A stretch of DNA of 23,762 nucleotides from Anaerolineae bacterium (GTDB lineage: Bacteria > Chloroflexota > Anaerolineae > JAFGEY01). The notes below the pieces were generated by a model. It was not told the origin of the DNA. It searched no databases and worked only from the letters and a program-made list of their open reading frames with translations. This document shows positions 15,996-23,762 of this stretch, piece after piece; within the stretch, counting starts at the first letter, position 1, and each line of letters starts with the position of its first letter. Location: contig JAFGEY010000019.1 in NCBI GenBank assembly GCA_016931365.1, forward strand, positions 1 through 23,762, in the 5' to 3' direction. The position numbers and the translations under genes were made by a program.

Positions 15996-17315
15996 ATGAA
16001 ACTCTACGCGAACAACCCCCACTATATTGAATTCCGCGGCGCGCCGACCGTCGTAGTCGGCTCCGGCGAGCACTATGGCGCGGTGCTCAACCTCGATTTC
16101 GACTATCGTCCCTATCTCGACGCGCTGGCGCGCGACGGGCTCAACCAACTGCGCCTCTTTTCCGGCGCCTATCGCGAGATTCCCGGCGAGTTCGGCATCG
16201 CCGACAACAACCTCGCCCCACTGCCCGGCCGCTTTATCTGTCCCTGGCCCGAACGGGACGGCAAGTTTGACCTGGCCCGCTTCGATGAGGCCTACTTGGC
16301 TCGTCTGCACGACTTTATGCGGCTCGCCTCGGCGCGCCGCATCCTGGTCGAACTGGTGCTGTTCTGCTTTTGGTACAACGAACCGCTGTGGGCGCACAGC
16401 CCGCTGCATCCGGCCAACAATGTACAGGGCGCCGGGCCGCTCGACAAGGAACGGGTCTACACGCTGAACAACAACCCGCTGCTGCCGGTTCAAGAAGCCA
16501 TGGTGCGCAAGCTGGTGACGGAGGTGAACGGCTACGACAACGTCTATTTTGAGATCTGCAACGAGCCTTACAGCCGCCACGACCACACCACTTACCTCGA
16601 CTGGCAGCACCACATCGTCGATCTGATCGTCGAGACGGAATCCGGCCTTCCCAACCGGCACTTGATCGCCCTCAACTATCAAAACCGCACCCAATGCATC
16701 GCCGATCCACATCCTGCTGTGTCGATCTGTAACTTTCACTACGCCCTGCCCGACGCAGTCAAGGAGAACCGTCACCTCAATCGCGCAATCGCCGACGACG
16801 AGACCGGCTTTGCCGGGCAGATTGCCGCGCCGTATCGCCGGGAAGCGTGGGCCTTTATGCTGGCCGGCGGCGGGCTGTTTGGCCACCTGGACTATTCGTT
16901 CACCTGCCGCCACCCGGACGGCGCGGCGCCGATCAAAGGAAGCACGCCGGGCTACGGCGGGACGGACCTGCGCCGGCAACTCGCCTTTCTCAAAGCCTTT
17001 CTGCAAGACATCCGGGTCTGGACAATGCGACCCTGCAACGAAATCTTTGCCTGGAACGCCGGCGAGGTGGACGCGCAGGCGCTGGCCGATCCGGGCCGGT
17101 TGTACGTGATTTATTTCCCGCAGAACCGGGCCGGAACGACGCACGGCTTGTCGGCGCCGCCGGGCGAGTATCAACTGGAATGGATCAATCCGACGGCGGG
17201 GCGCGTCTTTTGGAGCGGCGCGCGGACGCATCCGGGCGGCTATTTGCAGGTCGCTGCGCCGGGCCACGCCGACGACTTGGTGCTCAAATTGACCCGGCAA
17301 AAAGCCAACGATTGA
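15996..17315 (+). CDS. Glycoside hydrolase-like TIM-barrel protein
   Basis: The protein has 439 residues. The fold signs are those of a (beta/alpha)8 glycosidase of clan A, resembling family 5-type enzymes. GLNQLRLFSGAYRE is near residues 49-61. YFEICNEPY places the likely acid/base Glu190 in a NEP motif. DDETGF places a likely nucleophile at Glu269. A small C-terminal beta domain (EWINPTAGRVFWSGARTHPGGYLQVAAP) follows. No signal peptide is seen, so an intracellular role is likely. The substrate cannot be assigned. The ATG at 15996 has GAGAGG overlapping the tricorn stop codon, 11 bases away, so translation is probably coupled. The longer frame starting inside the tricorn gene is rejected. 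Confidence 0.78.
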   Translation: MKLYANNPHYIEFRGAPTVVVGSGEHYGAVLNLDFDYRPYLDALARDGLNQLRLFSGAYREIPGEFGIADNNLAPLPGRFICPWPERDGKFDLARFDEAYLARLHDFMRLASARRILVELVLFCFWYNEPLWAHSPLHPANNVQGAGPLDKERVYTLNNNPLLPVQEAMVRKLVTEVNGYDNVYFEICNEPYSRHDHTTYLDWQHHIVDLIVETESGLPNRHLIALNYQNRTQCIADPHPAVSICNFHYALPDAVKENRHLNRAIADDETGFAGQIAAPYRREAWAFMLAGGGLFGHLDYSFTCRHPDGAAPIKGSTPGYGGTDLRRQLAFLKAFLQDIRVWTMRPCNEIFAWNAGEVDAQALADPGRLYVIYFPQNRAGTTHGLSAPPGEYQLEWINPTAGRVFWSGARTHPGGYLQVAAPGHADDLVLKLTRQKAND

Positions 17316-17340
17316 TAATCAGAGACAAGAGGAGCACACC

Positions 17341-18504
17341 GTGAAAATCACCGACGTTCGGGCTTGCGTGATCGGGCGCAACGAGCCGCACAGCGGCGGC
17401 AGCGTATGGACATTCGTCCGCATCTACACCGACGAGGGCATCGTCGGCACGGGCGAGTGCAACTCGGCCGGGCCGGGCACATCGGGCTTTGCCACCAAAG
17501 CGGCCATCCTGGCGATGAAACCGCTGCTGATCGGCCAGAACCCGACCAATGTCGGGCCGCTCTATGAAACGCTGCGCCGCAGCGGACGCTACGGCGGCGC
17601 GGCCACCGCGCCGATCATCTTTGCCATCACCGGCATCGAAAACGCGCTGTACGACATCGCCGGCAAAGCGTTGGGCGTGCCCGTTTACCAACTGCTCGGC
17701 GGGCAGTACCGCGACCGAATCCGTCTGTACGCCGACTGCCACGCCGGCGAAGACGAAACGGCGGCGGCCTATGCCGAAAAGGCATGGGAAGCAATCGCGG
17801 AAGGCTATAGCGCGGTCAAATTCGACGTCGATCACAGCGGGGTGGGCAAGCTGGACCGCTACAACTGGACGGTCGGGGCCAAAGAGATGTCGCACATCAT
17901 CGACCTGATCGCAGCCACGCGCGAGGCGATCGGCTACGAGATCGACCTGGCCATCGACTGCCACGGCCAGTTCGACCTGCCCTCGGCGATCACGCTGGCC
18001 AAGGCGGTCGAGCCGCTGCGCCTGCTGTGGCTGGAAGAGCCGGTGCCGGCGGAAAACATCGACGCGCTGGCCCAGGTGCGCGCATCGACCAGCACGGCGA
18101 TCTGCACCGGCGAAAACCAGTACACCCGCTTCCAGTTCATCGAACTGCTGCAAAAACGCGCCTGCGACGTGATTATGCCCGACCTGGCCAAAGCGGGCGG
18201 CATCGCCGAAGGCAAGCGCATCGCCGACATCGCCGACGCCTATTACGTGCCGGTCGCGCCGCACAACGTCTCGTCGCCGCTGGGGATGATGGCCGCCTGC
18301 CACGTGATGGCCGCGGCGCCCAATTTTCTGCTGCTGGAATTTCACGGGCGCGAGATCGCGTGGTGGGAAAACTTGTGCGAAGGGGATAAACCGTTCATCG
18401 AGAATGGCTGGATGCGCGTGTCCGACAAGCCGGGCATCGGCGTGGAACTGAACGATCGGGTCGCCAGGACGCTGCTCTGGAACGACGACAGCTATTTTGA
18501 TTAG
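17341..18504 (+). CDS. Enolase-superfamily sugar-acid dehydratase (galactonate dehydratase-like)
   Basis: The protein has 387 residues and belongs to the mandelate racemase/muconate lactonizing family, which uses Mg2+ to abstract a proton next to a carboxylate. Metal ligands are Asp206 (AIDCHGQF), Glu232 (LEEPVP) and Glu258 (TGENQ). His208 and His308 (APHNVSSP) are the probable general acid and base. The spacings 26, 26 and 102 from Asp206 equal those of E. coli galactonate dehydratase (183, 209, 235, 285), so dehydration of a sugar acid is likely; the exact acid is open. The GTG start at 17341 has AGAGGAG six bases upstream. It follows the glycosidase by 25 bases and probably shares its transcript. 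Confidence 0.88.
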   Translation: MKITDVRACVIGRNEPHSGGSVWTFVRIYTDEGIVGTGECNSAGPGTSGFATKAAILAMKPLLIGQNPTNVGPLYETLRRSGRYGGAATAPIIFAITGIENALYDIAGKALGVPVYQLLGGQYRDRIRLYADCHAGEDETAAAYAEKAWEAIAEGYSAVKFDVDHSGVGKLDRYNWTVGAKEMSHIIDLIAATREAIGYEIDLAIDCHGQFDLPSAITLAKAVEPLRLLWLEEPVPAENIDALAQVRASTSTAICTGENQYTRFQFIELLQKRACDVIMPDLAKAGGIAEGKRIADIADAYYVPVAPHNVSSPLGMMAACHVMAAAPNFLLLEFHGREIAWWENLCEGDKPFIENGWMRVSDKPGIGVELNDRVARTLLWNDDSYFD

Positions 18505-18630
18505 CTGCAACTACTCGGCCTTATCGGATAAGAAACCAGGTTTTTGATATAAAACGATGCGTCTTAGTCAAACATTGGATCGTCAAATGTCGCCAGGCTG
18601 CTTAAGCAGTTACGACAAAACAGCAGTGTT
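18505..18630. other. Intergenic stretch before the leader-distal end of the CRISPR array
   Basis: A short AT-rich stretch. A weak hairpin (CTTAT/ATAAG at about 18521-18533) followed by a short AACC-A-GGTTTTT element might end the dehydratase transcript. No degenerate repeat copies are seen next to repeat 1. Confidence 0.4.
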
Positions 18631-21600
18631 CGGTTCATCCCCACGTGTGTGGGGAAATCGGTCATTGGCTCGCTCAAGCAATCCTCGATGTACGGTTCAT
18701 CCCCACGTGTGTGGGGAAATCGCCAATAACCCGCGCAACTACATAATCCGTTTCACGGTTCATCCCCACGTGTGTGGGGAAATCGGCGCAGGATGTTGCA
18801 GACCTGGAAGAACTGGGCGGTTCATCCCCACGTGTGTGGGGAAATCGTGGGGCGCAGTGGTGTGGGAAGAGCCACATACGGTTCATCCCCACGTGTGTGG
18901 GGAAATCGCGCATACAGGCGGCCTTGTTTGCTTACAAAAACGGTTCATCCCCACGTGTGTGGGGAAATCGCTGTCAGCGACATAGGTTGCAGCCGCTTCC
19001 TGCGGTTCATCCCCACGTGTGTGGGGAAATCGATCGTCTCTTTCACAAATCACCAAATAGCCATCGGTTCATCCCCACGTGTGTGGGGAAATCCTATCAT
19101 TTACGCTAATCCACTCCATTGCAAGCCGGTTCATCCCCACGTGTGTGGGGAAATCGATCGTCTCTATCACAAATCACCAGGCGGCCATCGGTTCATCCCC
19201 ACGTGTGTGGGGAAATCGTGCCAAACGCTATAAACTGGGCCGAACGAGCCGGTTCATCCCCACGTGTGTGGGGAAATCGATTCCCGATTGCCAACGTACC
19301 ACGTTCTACCACGGTTCATCCCCACGTGTGTGGGGAAATCACACCGCCTCCAATGCCGCAATTTGGGTGTTGATCGGTTCATCCCCACGTGTGTGGGGAA
19401 ATCCGTGTTTTATCGTTTCCAACCCTTGCTTACGACGGTTCATCCCCACGTGTGTGGGGAAATCACGCAAGTATAGCAGGATGAAAATAGTCGGCATCGG
19501 TTCATCCCCACGTGTGTGGGGAAATCGCGAACAAGTCGCGCCGCTTCTGTGCGGTTGGCGGTTCATCCCCACGTGTGTGGGGAAATCTCCTTCATCAGGT
19601 CATCGGCGGCGACTGCGGCCGGTTCATCCCCACGTGTGTGGGGAAATCCAGCCCGCCGTCCATAGAACTTGTGCGCCGTACGGTTCATCCCCACGTGTGT
19701 GGGGAAATCGAGTTGTGACAGAGACGACCCCGATGGGTTTAGCGGTTCATCCCCACGTGTGTGGGGAAATCCGCCAGAACCCGCGCCGCCATCGAAAGCG
19801 ACAACGGTTCATCCCCACGTGTGTGGGGAAATCACCTGACGATGAAAGCGCAATGAGATGATTTTCGGTTCATCCCCACGTGTGTGGGGAAATCCGACAT
19901 ACACGCAGCACTCGGAGCAGTTGGGGCGGTTCATCCCCACGTGTGTGGGGAAATCCCCAATGCGGGTTGTTTCCCGTCTGAACGCATAGGTTCATCCCCA
20001 CGTGTGTGGGGAAATCGACATGGAGCATAGATTGATGGACACATGTAAACGGTTCATCCCCACGTGTGTGGGGAAATCGTCCAAATCATCTCACAATCAG
20101 CAAAATCGTTACGGTTCATCCCCACGTGTGTGGGGAAATCTTGACGGGCGTACTTGTCTCCAACAACGGCACGCGGTTCATCCCCACGTGTGTGGGGAAA
20201 TCGCGTAACCCAAATCGTTTGCGTGAACTTGCCATCGGTTCATCCCCACGTGTGTGGGGAAATCGCCGATTAGGTCTTTGGGCTTGAGGCCAATTCTGGT
20301 TCATCCCCACGTGTGTGGGGAAATCGTAAGCGCCGCGTATCCGTACCTGAAATGGCTCGGTTCATCCCCACGTGTGTGGGGAAATCGTTCCAGATCAAAG
20401 ACATTGAGCACGATCCATACCGGTTCATCCCCACGTGTGTGGGGAAATCCGCGTGCAGGCAGATGGCGAATGATTACTTTATTCGGTTCATCCCCACGTG
20501 TGTGGGGAAATCGGTCGCATAGACCAACCCGATCAGTTTTTGGAGCGGTTCATCCCCACGTGTGTGGGGAAATCCGGGATTCATAGCGGGATCAATGTCA
20601 AGCCAGACGGTTCATCCCCACGTGTGTGGGGAAATCTGTCAAACCCCAGTTCTTCCAAGTCTGCAACCTCGGTTCATCCCCACGTGTGTGGGGAAATCTT
20701 GCGATAACAGCCCAATACGCCACGCCAGCGACGGTTCATCCCCACGTGTGTGGGGAAATCTACCAAACAGATACCGGTAGTCGCTCGCGTCACCGGTTCA
20801 TCCCCACGTGTGTGGGGAAATCAGCACAACAAGCGAGGTATACGCATAGCCCACCGGTTCATCCCCACGTGTGTGGGGAAATCACACGAGGTCTGGTCGT
20901 TCCTTGTTCAACCGTTCGGTTCATCCCCACGTGTGTGGGGAAATCACCTGCTCAATCATTCCGTCCATTGTCCTGCTCCGGTTCATCCCCACGTGTGTGG
21001 GGAAATCCATACAAAAGAGTGCCGTTATCGACGCGCAAATCGGTTCATCCCCACGTGTGTGGGGAAATCTCGTGCAAATGTATCGCTGGATAGGGGCAAC
21101 CCGGTTCATCCCCACGTGTGTGGGGAAATCGTCTTTTTCGTCCAAGTAAAACTCAGTCGTTACCGGTTCATCCCCACGTGTGTGGGGAAATCATGGTCAA
21201 CCTGGCTCGCCCGTCACCTTGCACCGGTTCATCCCCACGTGTGTGGGGAAATCCCCCGGTCTTCTTAGCTCAAATGGAGGGCGAGACGGTTCATCCCCAC
21301 GTGTGTGGGGAAATCTGCGTATCGAAGAATCCGCAAATGGGGGGCGCACGGTTCATCCCCACGTGTGTGGGGAAATCCGCTGAATCCCGGCTGAATATCA
21401 GATCGGAATACGGTTCATCCCCACGTGTGTGGGGAAATCGCGCGGTTTTTGACATTTCCTGCAATAAAAATCCGGTTCATCCCCACGTGTGTGGGGAAAT
21501 CCTGTTCGGCCAGCTTTTGCCACTCTGCCTGTTCCGGTTCATCCCCACGTGTGTGGGGAAATCTCCAAGATTGAGCGATATGCTGTTTATGAAGCCGGTT

Positions 21601-21936
21601 CATCCCCACGTGTGTGGGGAAATCGGCTGCGTTGGCTGATACCCTGGTCTATCACGCCGGTTCATCCCCACGTGTGTGGGGAAATCGTAACGGTCGGAAC
21701 AAAATCGGTATGCTCTGCGCGGTTCATCCCCACGTGTGTGGGGAAATCTGCTTACCACTATACATTAGGCGCTTGGGCGCTGCGGTTCATCCCCACGTGT
21801 GTGGGGAAATCTGCCATTACACCGGATACCAAACGAGTCGCCATCTGGTTCATCCCCACGTGTGTGGGGAAATCTTTGCGGACTATGGCAAGTTGCGCAC
21901 CTGGATACGGTTCATCCCCACGTGTGTGGGGAAATC
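18631..21936 (-). CRISPR. Type I-E CRISPR array, 54 repeats and 53 spacers
   Basis: The 29-base repeat on the plus strand begins CGGTTCATCCCCACG and ends GTGTGGGGAAATC. The reverse complement begins GATTTCCCC and ends GGGGATGAACCG, matching the E. coli type I-E layout, so the array is read on the minus strand. CCCCAC/GTGGGG gives a six-pair hairpin around ACAC. By hand count there are 54 repeats (18631-18659 to 21908-21936) and 53 spacers of 32-34 bases. All copies look identical except the outermost base of three: A at 19988, T at 20297, T at 21846. The leader and cas2-cas1 lie on the right, so the newest spacers are at the right end. Apart from one near-duplicate pair the spacers look unrelated to each other. 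Confidence 0.98.
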
Positions 21937-22031
21937 CCTATATGTTGTATTTTTACCCCCTGCACATCCAAGATGTTGTGCAGGGGGATCGCATCAGGGT
22001 GTTTTCTTTTGCCCCTGCCGGGCAGCCGCGT
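21937..22031 (-). promoter_or_regulatory. CRISPR leader with a perfect 11-bp hairpin
   Basis: This lies between the cas2 stop and the first (newest) repeat. It contains CCCCCTGCACA (21956-21966) and its perfect complement (21977-21987) with a 10-base loop, ending 19 bases from the repeat. On the minus strand an A/T-rich stretch (TAAAAATACAACATATAG) follows up to the repeat. A weak promoter-like pair, TTGGAT then TACAAC with 16 bases between, overlaps the hairpin arm. It could be where pre-crRNA starts and where integration is directed. Confidence 0.6.
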
Positions 22032-22340
22032 TCAGCCGGCCGGGCCGGCGTCAAGCGGATCGCTTTTGAGGGGCCGGCGGATCAGTTGCAGGCCGTCGAA
22101 ATCGACGATCTCGCGGCTGGTATCACCCAGGGCGCGCATTTGAAAGTGCTGTTCGGTGTTGGTGCTCCAAAGCTGGATCGCCCCGCCATCGCGCATCTTG
22201 GCGCAGCACTTGTCCCACAGCCGGTCGCGTACCATCGCGTTGACGTGGCCGACAAAGACGCCGGGGCGCGGCTCGATCAGCCAGCGCGAAAGCTCGCCGC
22301 GCAGAGCGGTCGGAACGGATTTCAAAATGATGATCACCAT
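22032..22340 (-). CDS. cas2: CRISPR adaptation protein Cas2, type I-E
   Basis: The protein has 102 residues and partners Cas1 in inserting new spacers at the leader end. The sequence follows the Cas2e pattern: VIIILKSVPTALRGELSRWL at the start, then PGVFVGHVNAMVRDRLWDK and AIQLWSTNTEQHFQMR, with VDFDGLQLI near the end. The ATG at 22338-22340 is preceded by GAGG, which overlaps the cas1 stop codon. The gap between the two genes is 8 bases, so they are co-translated. The array begins 95 bases downstream on the same strand. Confidence 0.95.
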   Translation of the reverse strand: MVIIILKSVPTALRGELSRWLIEPRPGVFVGHVNAMVRDRLWDKCCAKMRDGGAIQLWSTNTEQHFQMRALGDTSREIVDFDGLQLIRRPLKSDPLDAGPAG

Positions 22341-22348
22341 GCTGCACC

Positions 22349-23632
22349 TCACTTGTCCTTTTCTCTGGCCAGAATCTTTTCTCTGGCCAGAATCTTTTCT
22401 CTGGCCAGAACGAGTTCGACCGCCGCGCTGTGTTTGCACATGCCCAGCCCGTTCTTGGCGAAATCCGGGCAGTCGCACTGCCAGGTTTCGCCCACCTGGC
22501 GGACGGCATAGCCGGGGTGGTCGGCGCGGGTGATGACGCGCCACACCTGCCGTGCATGCCAGCGCACCGTCCAATCGCCGTCCAGGCCCGCCTGGGCGCG
22601 CTGGCGGCGCAGGTCGCGCGCCGCGGCATCGGCATCGTTCGGATCGACCGTCGATGGGGCCGCCCGGCCGGCGTTCGCCGGGCCGGCGGCCGGTTTGTTT
22701 TCGACATTGGCCAGGATCGCCCCGGCGATAGGCAGTTCGTCGGGCGGCGACCACAACGATTCTGGCAGGGCCGGATCGGCATCGACATCGGCGCCGGCCT
22801 GGAGCAGGTGATCGGGCACCTGGAGCAGCCCTTCGATGTCGGGCAGGATGCGCTGTAGCAGACGGCTCTGGCGGAATGCTTCGCGGCAGCCTTCGCGGAC
22901 GCGCGCGCCGAGCCGCTCGCTCGATTCGGCGACAGCGCGAAAAGCGAGCGGGATGGTCACCTCGACTTTGTACAGGTCGGCGATGTCATAGACAAAGGAA
23001 AGCTGTTTGCCGGTATGGATAAAGCCCAGCGCGGGCGAATAGCCGGCCGAGACGATCGCCGCGTGGCAGAGGCCGTTAAGCAGGGCGTTGGCCGTCGACA
23101 GGGCGCGGTTGACCGGGTCGCTATTGTCCCAATGGCCGCGATCGTAACAGCGCCCCGCCCAGCGCACGCCGTAGCGCTCGCTGGCCTCCTGGTAGGCCTG
23201 GCGGATGCGCGCGCCTTCCATTCCCCTGATCTGATTGATGTCCAGGTCGGGCGTCAGCGCCTCGCCGAAACGATGCCGGTACATGCGCAGCACCACCAGC
23301 AGGCGCTTTTGCGGGTCGCTGGACAGTTCGGCCTGGTGCAGCAGGTGGTAGGCGCGGCGCGTTTCGCCCATCCCCTGGGCGTAGAGCCGGGTGCCGTCCT
23401 GGCCCGACCAGACGATGCTGCACCCGTTGTCGGCCAGCGTCTTGACCGCCGCATGGGTGATGCTGGTGCCCGGCCCAAGCATGAGCACGGCCAGCGCGGC
23501 GGCGGGGATCATCGTGCGGCCTTGCTGATCCAGCGCTTCGATGGCCTGGTATTTTTGGTCCACCCGGCAGTGTTCCAGGTAAAGGTAAGACAGTCCGTCC
23601 CTGAATTTGGGCAGTTCGTGCAGGTCTCTCAT
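22349..23632 (-). CDS. cas1: CRISPR integrase Cas1, type I-E, with C-terminal SWIM zinc-finger extension
   Basis: The protein has 427 residues, whereas Cas1e is usually about 300. Residues 1 to about 290 are a normal Cas1e, the metal-dependent integrase. Glu139 (RGMEGARIR), His206 (GFIHTGKQ), Asp216 and Asp219 (YDIADLYK) correspond to the catalytic residues Glu141, His208, Asp218 and Asp221 of E. coli Cas1. A Pro/Ala-rich linker covers about 296-345. A SWIM-type zinc finger follows: Cys386-x-Cys388-x10-Cys399-x-His401 in the context ETWQCDCPDFAKNG. The protein ends with three tandem LAREK units (409-425). The start at 23632 has GGGAGGT four bases upstream. The frame is continuous from Cas1 through the finger, so this is a fusion and not two genes. 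No interference genes are in the window. Confidence 0.93.
   Translation of the reverse strand: MRDLHELPKFRDGLSYLYLEHCRVDQKYQAIEALDQQGRTMIPAAALAVLMLGPGTSITHAAVKTLADNGCSIVWSGQDGTRLYAQGMGETRRAYHLLHQAELSSDPQKRLLVVLRMYRHRFGEALTPDLDINQIRGMEGARIRQAYQEASERYGVRWAGRCYDRGHWDNSDPVNRALSTANALLNGLCHAAIVSAGYSPALGFIHTGKQLSFVYDIADLYKVEVTIPLAFRAVAESSERLGARVREGCREAFRQSRLLQRILPDIEGLLQVPDHLLQAGADVDADPALPESLWSPPDELPIAGAILANVENKPAAGPANAGRAAPSTVDPNDADAAARDLRRQRAQAGLDGDWTVRWHARQVWRVITRADHPGYAVRQVGETWQCDCPDFAKNGLGMCKHSAAVELVLAREKILAREKILAREKDK
22359..22411. repeat. 18-bp tandem repeat, about three copies, in the 3' end of cas1
   Basis: TTTTCTCTGGCCAGAATC occurs at 22359-22376 and 22377-22394, with a third nearly complete copy from 22395 to 22411. 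The unit length is a multiple of three and encodes ILAREK on the minus strand, so copies change only the length of the Cas1 tail. Each unit contains the palindrome TCTGGCCAGA. Confidence 0.9.
22430..22477 (-). other. SWIM zinc-finger motif within cas1
   Basis: These bases encode Cys386 to His401 of Cas1, pattern CxCx10CxH. The flanks (YAVRQVGETW before it, SAAVELVLA after) match the beta-strand/helix surroundings of SWIM domains. SWIM domains bind DNA or proteins in other families. Confidence 0.85.
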
Positions 23633-23762
23633 TTGTACCTCCCACAGAAAAATTTCAGTTGTTAAGGTACTTGAGTTGTAACTATTCAGCCCCCTGAAGT
23701 CTGGGCGAGGATGCAGGCAGGACGAAACGGCGTGCCGATCAAGGCCAGACGTAAGGAATCCA
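23633..23762 (-). other. Right edge upstream of cas1
   Basis: This stretch contains the cas1 ribosome site GGGAGGT. The cas1 frame stays open to the window edge but has no plausible start codon there. In another minus-strand frame 24 codons run in from the edge to a TGA at 23686-23688. They could be the tail of an upstream gene, but they do not resemble the usual Cas6e C-terminus. No clear promoter is seen. Confidence 0.35.

Noticed and set aside
15741..17300. A 519-codon minus-strand frame opposite the glycosidase-like gene
   Set aside because: It is a GC-rich antisense shadow with low-complexity Arg/Val/Gln content; the plus-strand frame has catalytic motifs and a ribosome site.
17284..18510. 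A 408-codon minus-strand frame opposite the dehydratase
   Set aside because: The plus-strand frame has all enolase-superfamily ligands at the right spacing; this one has no recognisable domain.
18557..21949. Many long overlapping reading frames on both strands with repeats such as VHPHVCGEI, FIPTCVGKS and GSSPRVWGN
   Set aside because: They are translations of the CRISPR repeat in different frames; the DNA is an array of repeats and spacers, not genes.
22123..22788. Separate minus-strand genes for the SWIM region in other frames
   Set aside because: The finger motif is in the cas1 frame itself with no stop between; the other frames are shadows.
23633..23762. Extension of cas1 upstream to the window edge
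   Set aside because: The frame is open but lacks a start codon, and the ATG at 23632 has a strong ribosome site and the expected Cas1e N-terminus.

Overview
The window looks like a piece of chromosome from a Chloroflexota bacterium, probably Anaerolineae-like. This is an inference from gene content. It carries an archaeal-style mevalonate operon, a tricorn-type protease, and a lipoprotein with a long Pro/Thr-rich spacer, and the DNA is GC-rich. Nothing here fixes the genus.

Left part (1-7023, all on the minus strand). Arginine biosynthesis lies at the far left: a small HicB-like gene, argG and a truncated argH. Ahead of them is a leader of about 350 bases that appears to hold two successive attenuators. 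Each has a tiny reading frame with a CGA-CGA-CGA arginine run followed by an intrinsic terminator. Further right come a secreted 5'-nucleotidase-family protein and a PLP aminotransferase, probably one operon, and then a DUF3048 (YerB-like) lipoprotein with its own promoter and terminator.

Middle (7408-11469, plus strand). Four tightly packed genes encode class II HMG-CoA reductase, HMG-CoA synthase, an acetoacetyl-CoA thiolase-type enzyme and a DUF35 zinc-ribbon/OB-fold protein. Together they take acetyl-CoA to mevalonate. Thiolase, DUF35 and HMG-CoA synthase are known to form a channelling complex in archaea.

Right-middle (11652-18504, plus strand). A membrane-anchored protein with a TPR-like N-terminus has its own good promoter. 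It is followed by a full-length tricorn-type S41 protease, a glycoside-hydrolase-like protein and an enolase-superfamily sugar-acid dehydratase of the galactonate dehydratase type.

Right end (18631-23632). A type I-E CRISPR array of 54 repeats and 53 spacers is followed by cas2 and cas1 on the minus strand. The leader therefore lies between cas2 and the array, and the newest spacers are at the right. Cas1 is 427 residues long and carries an unusual C-terminal SWIM-type zinc finger and a triple LAREK tail. The Cascade and cas3 genes are not in the window.

The two strongest candidates for something undescribed are the tandem arginine attenuators ahead of hicB-argG-argH and the Cas1-SWIM fusion.
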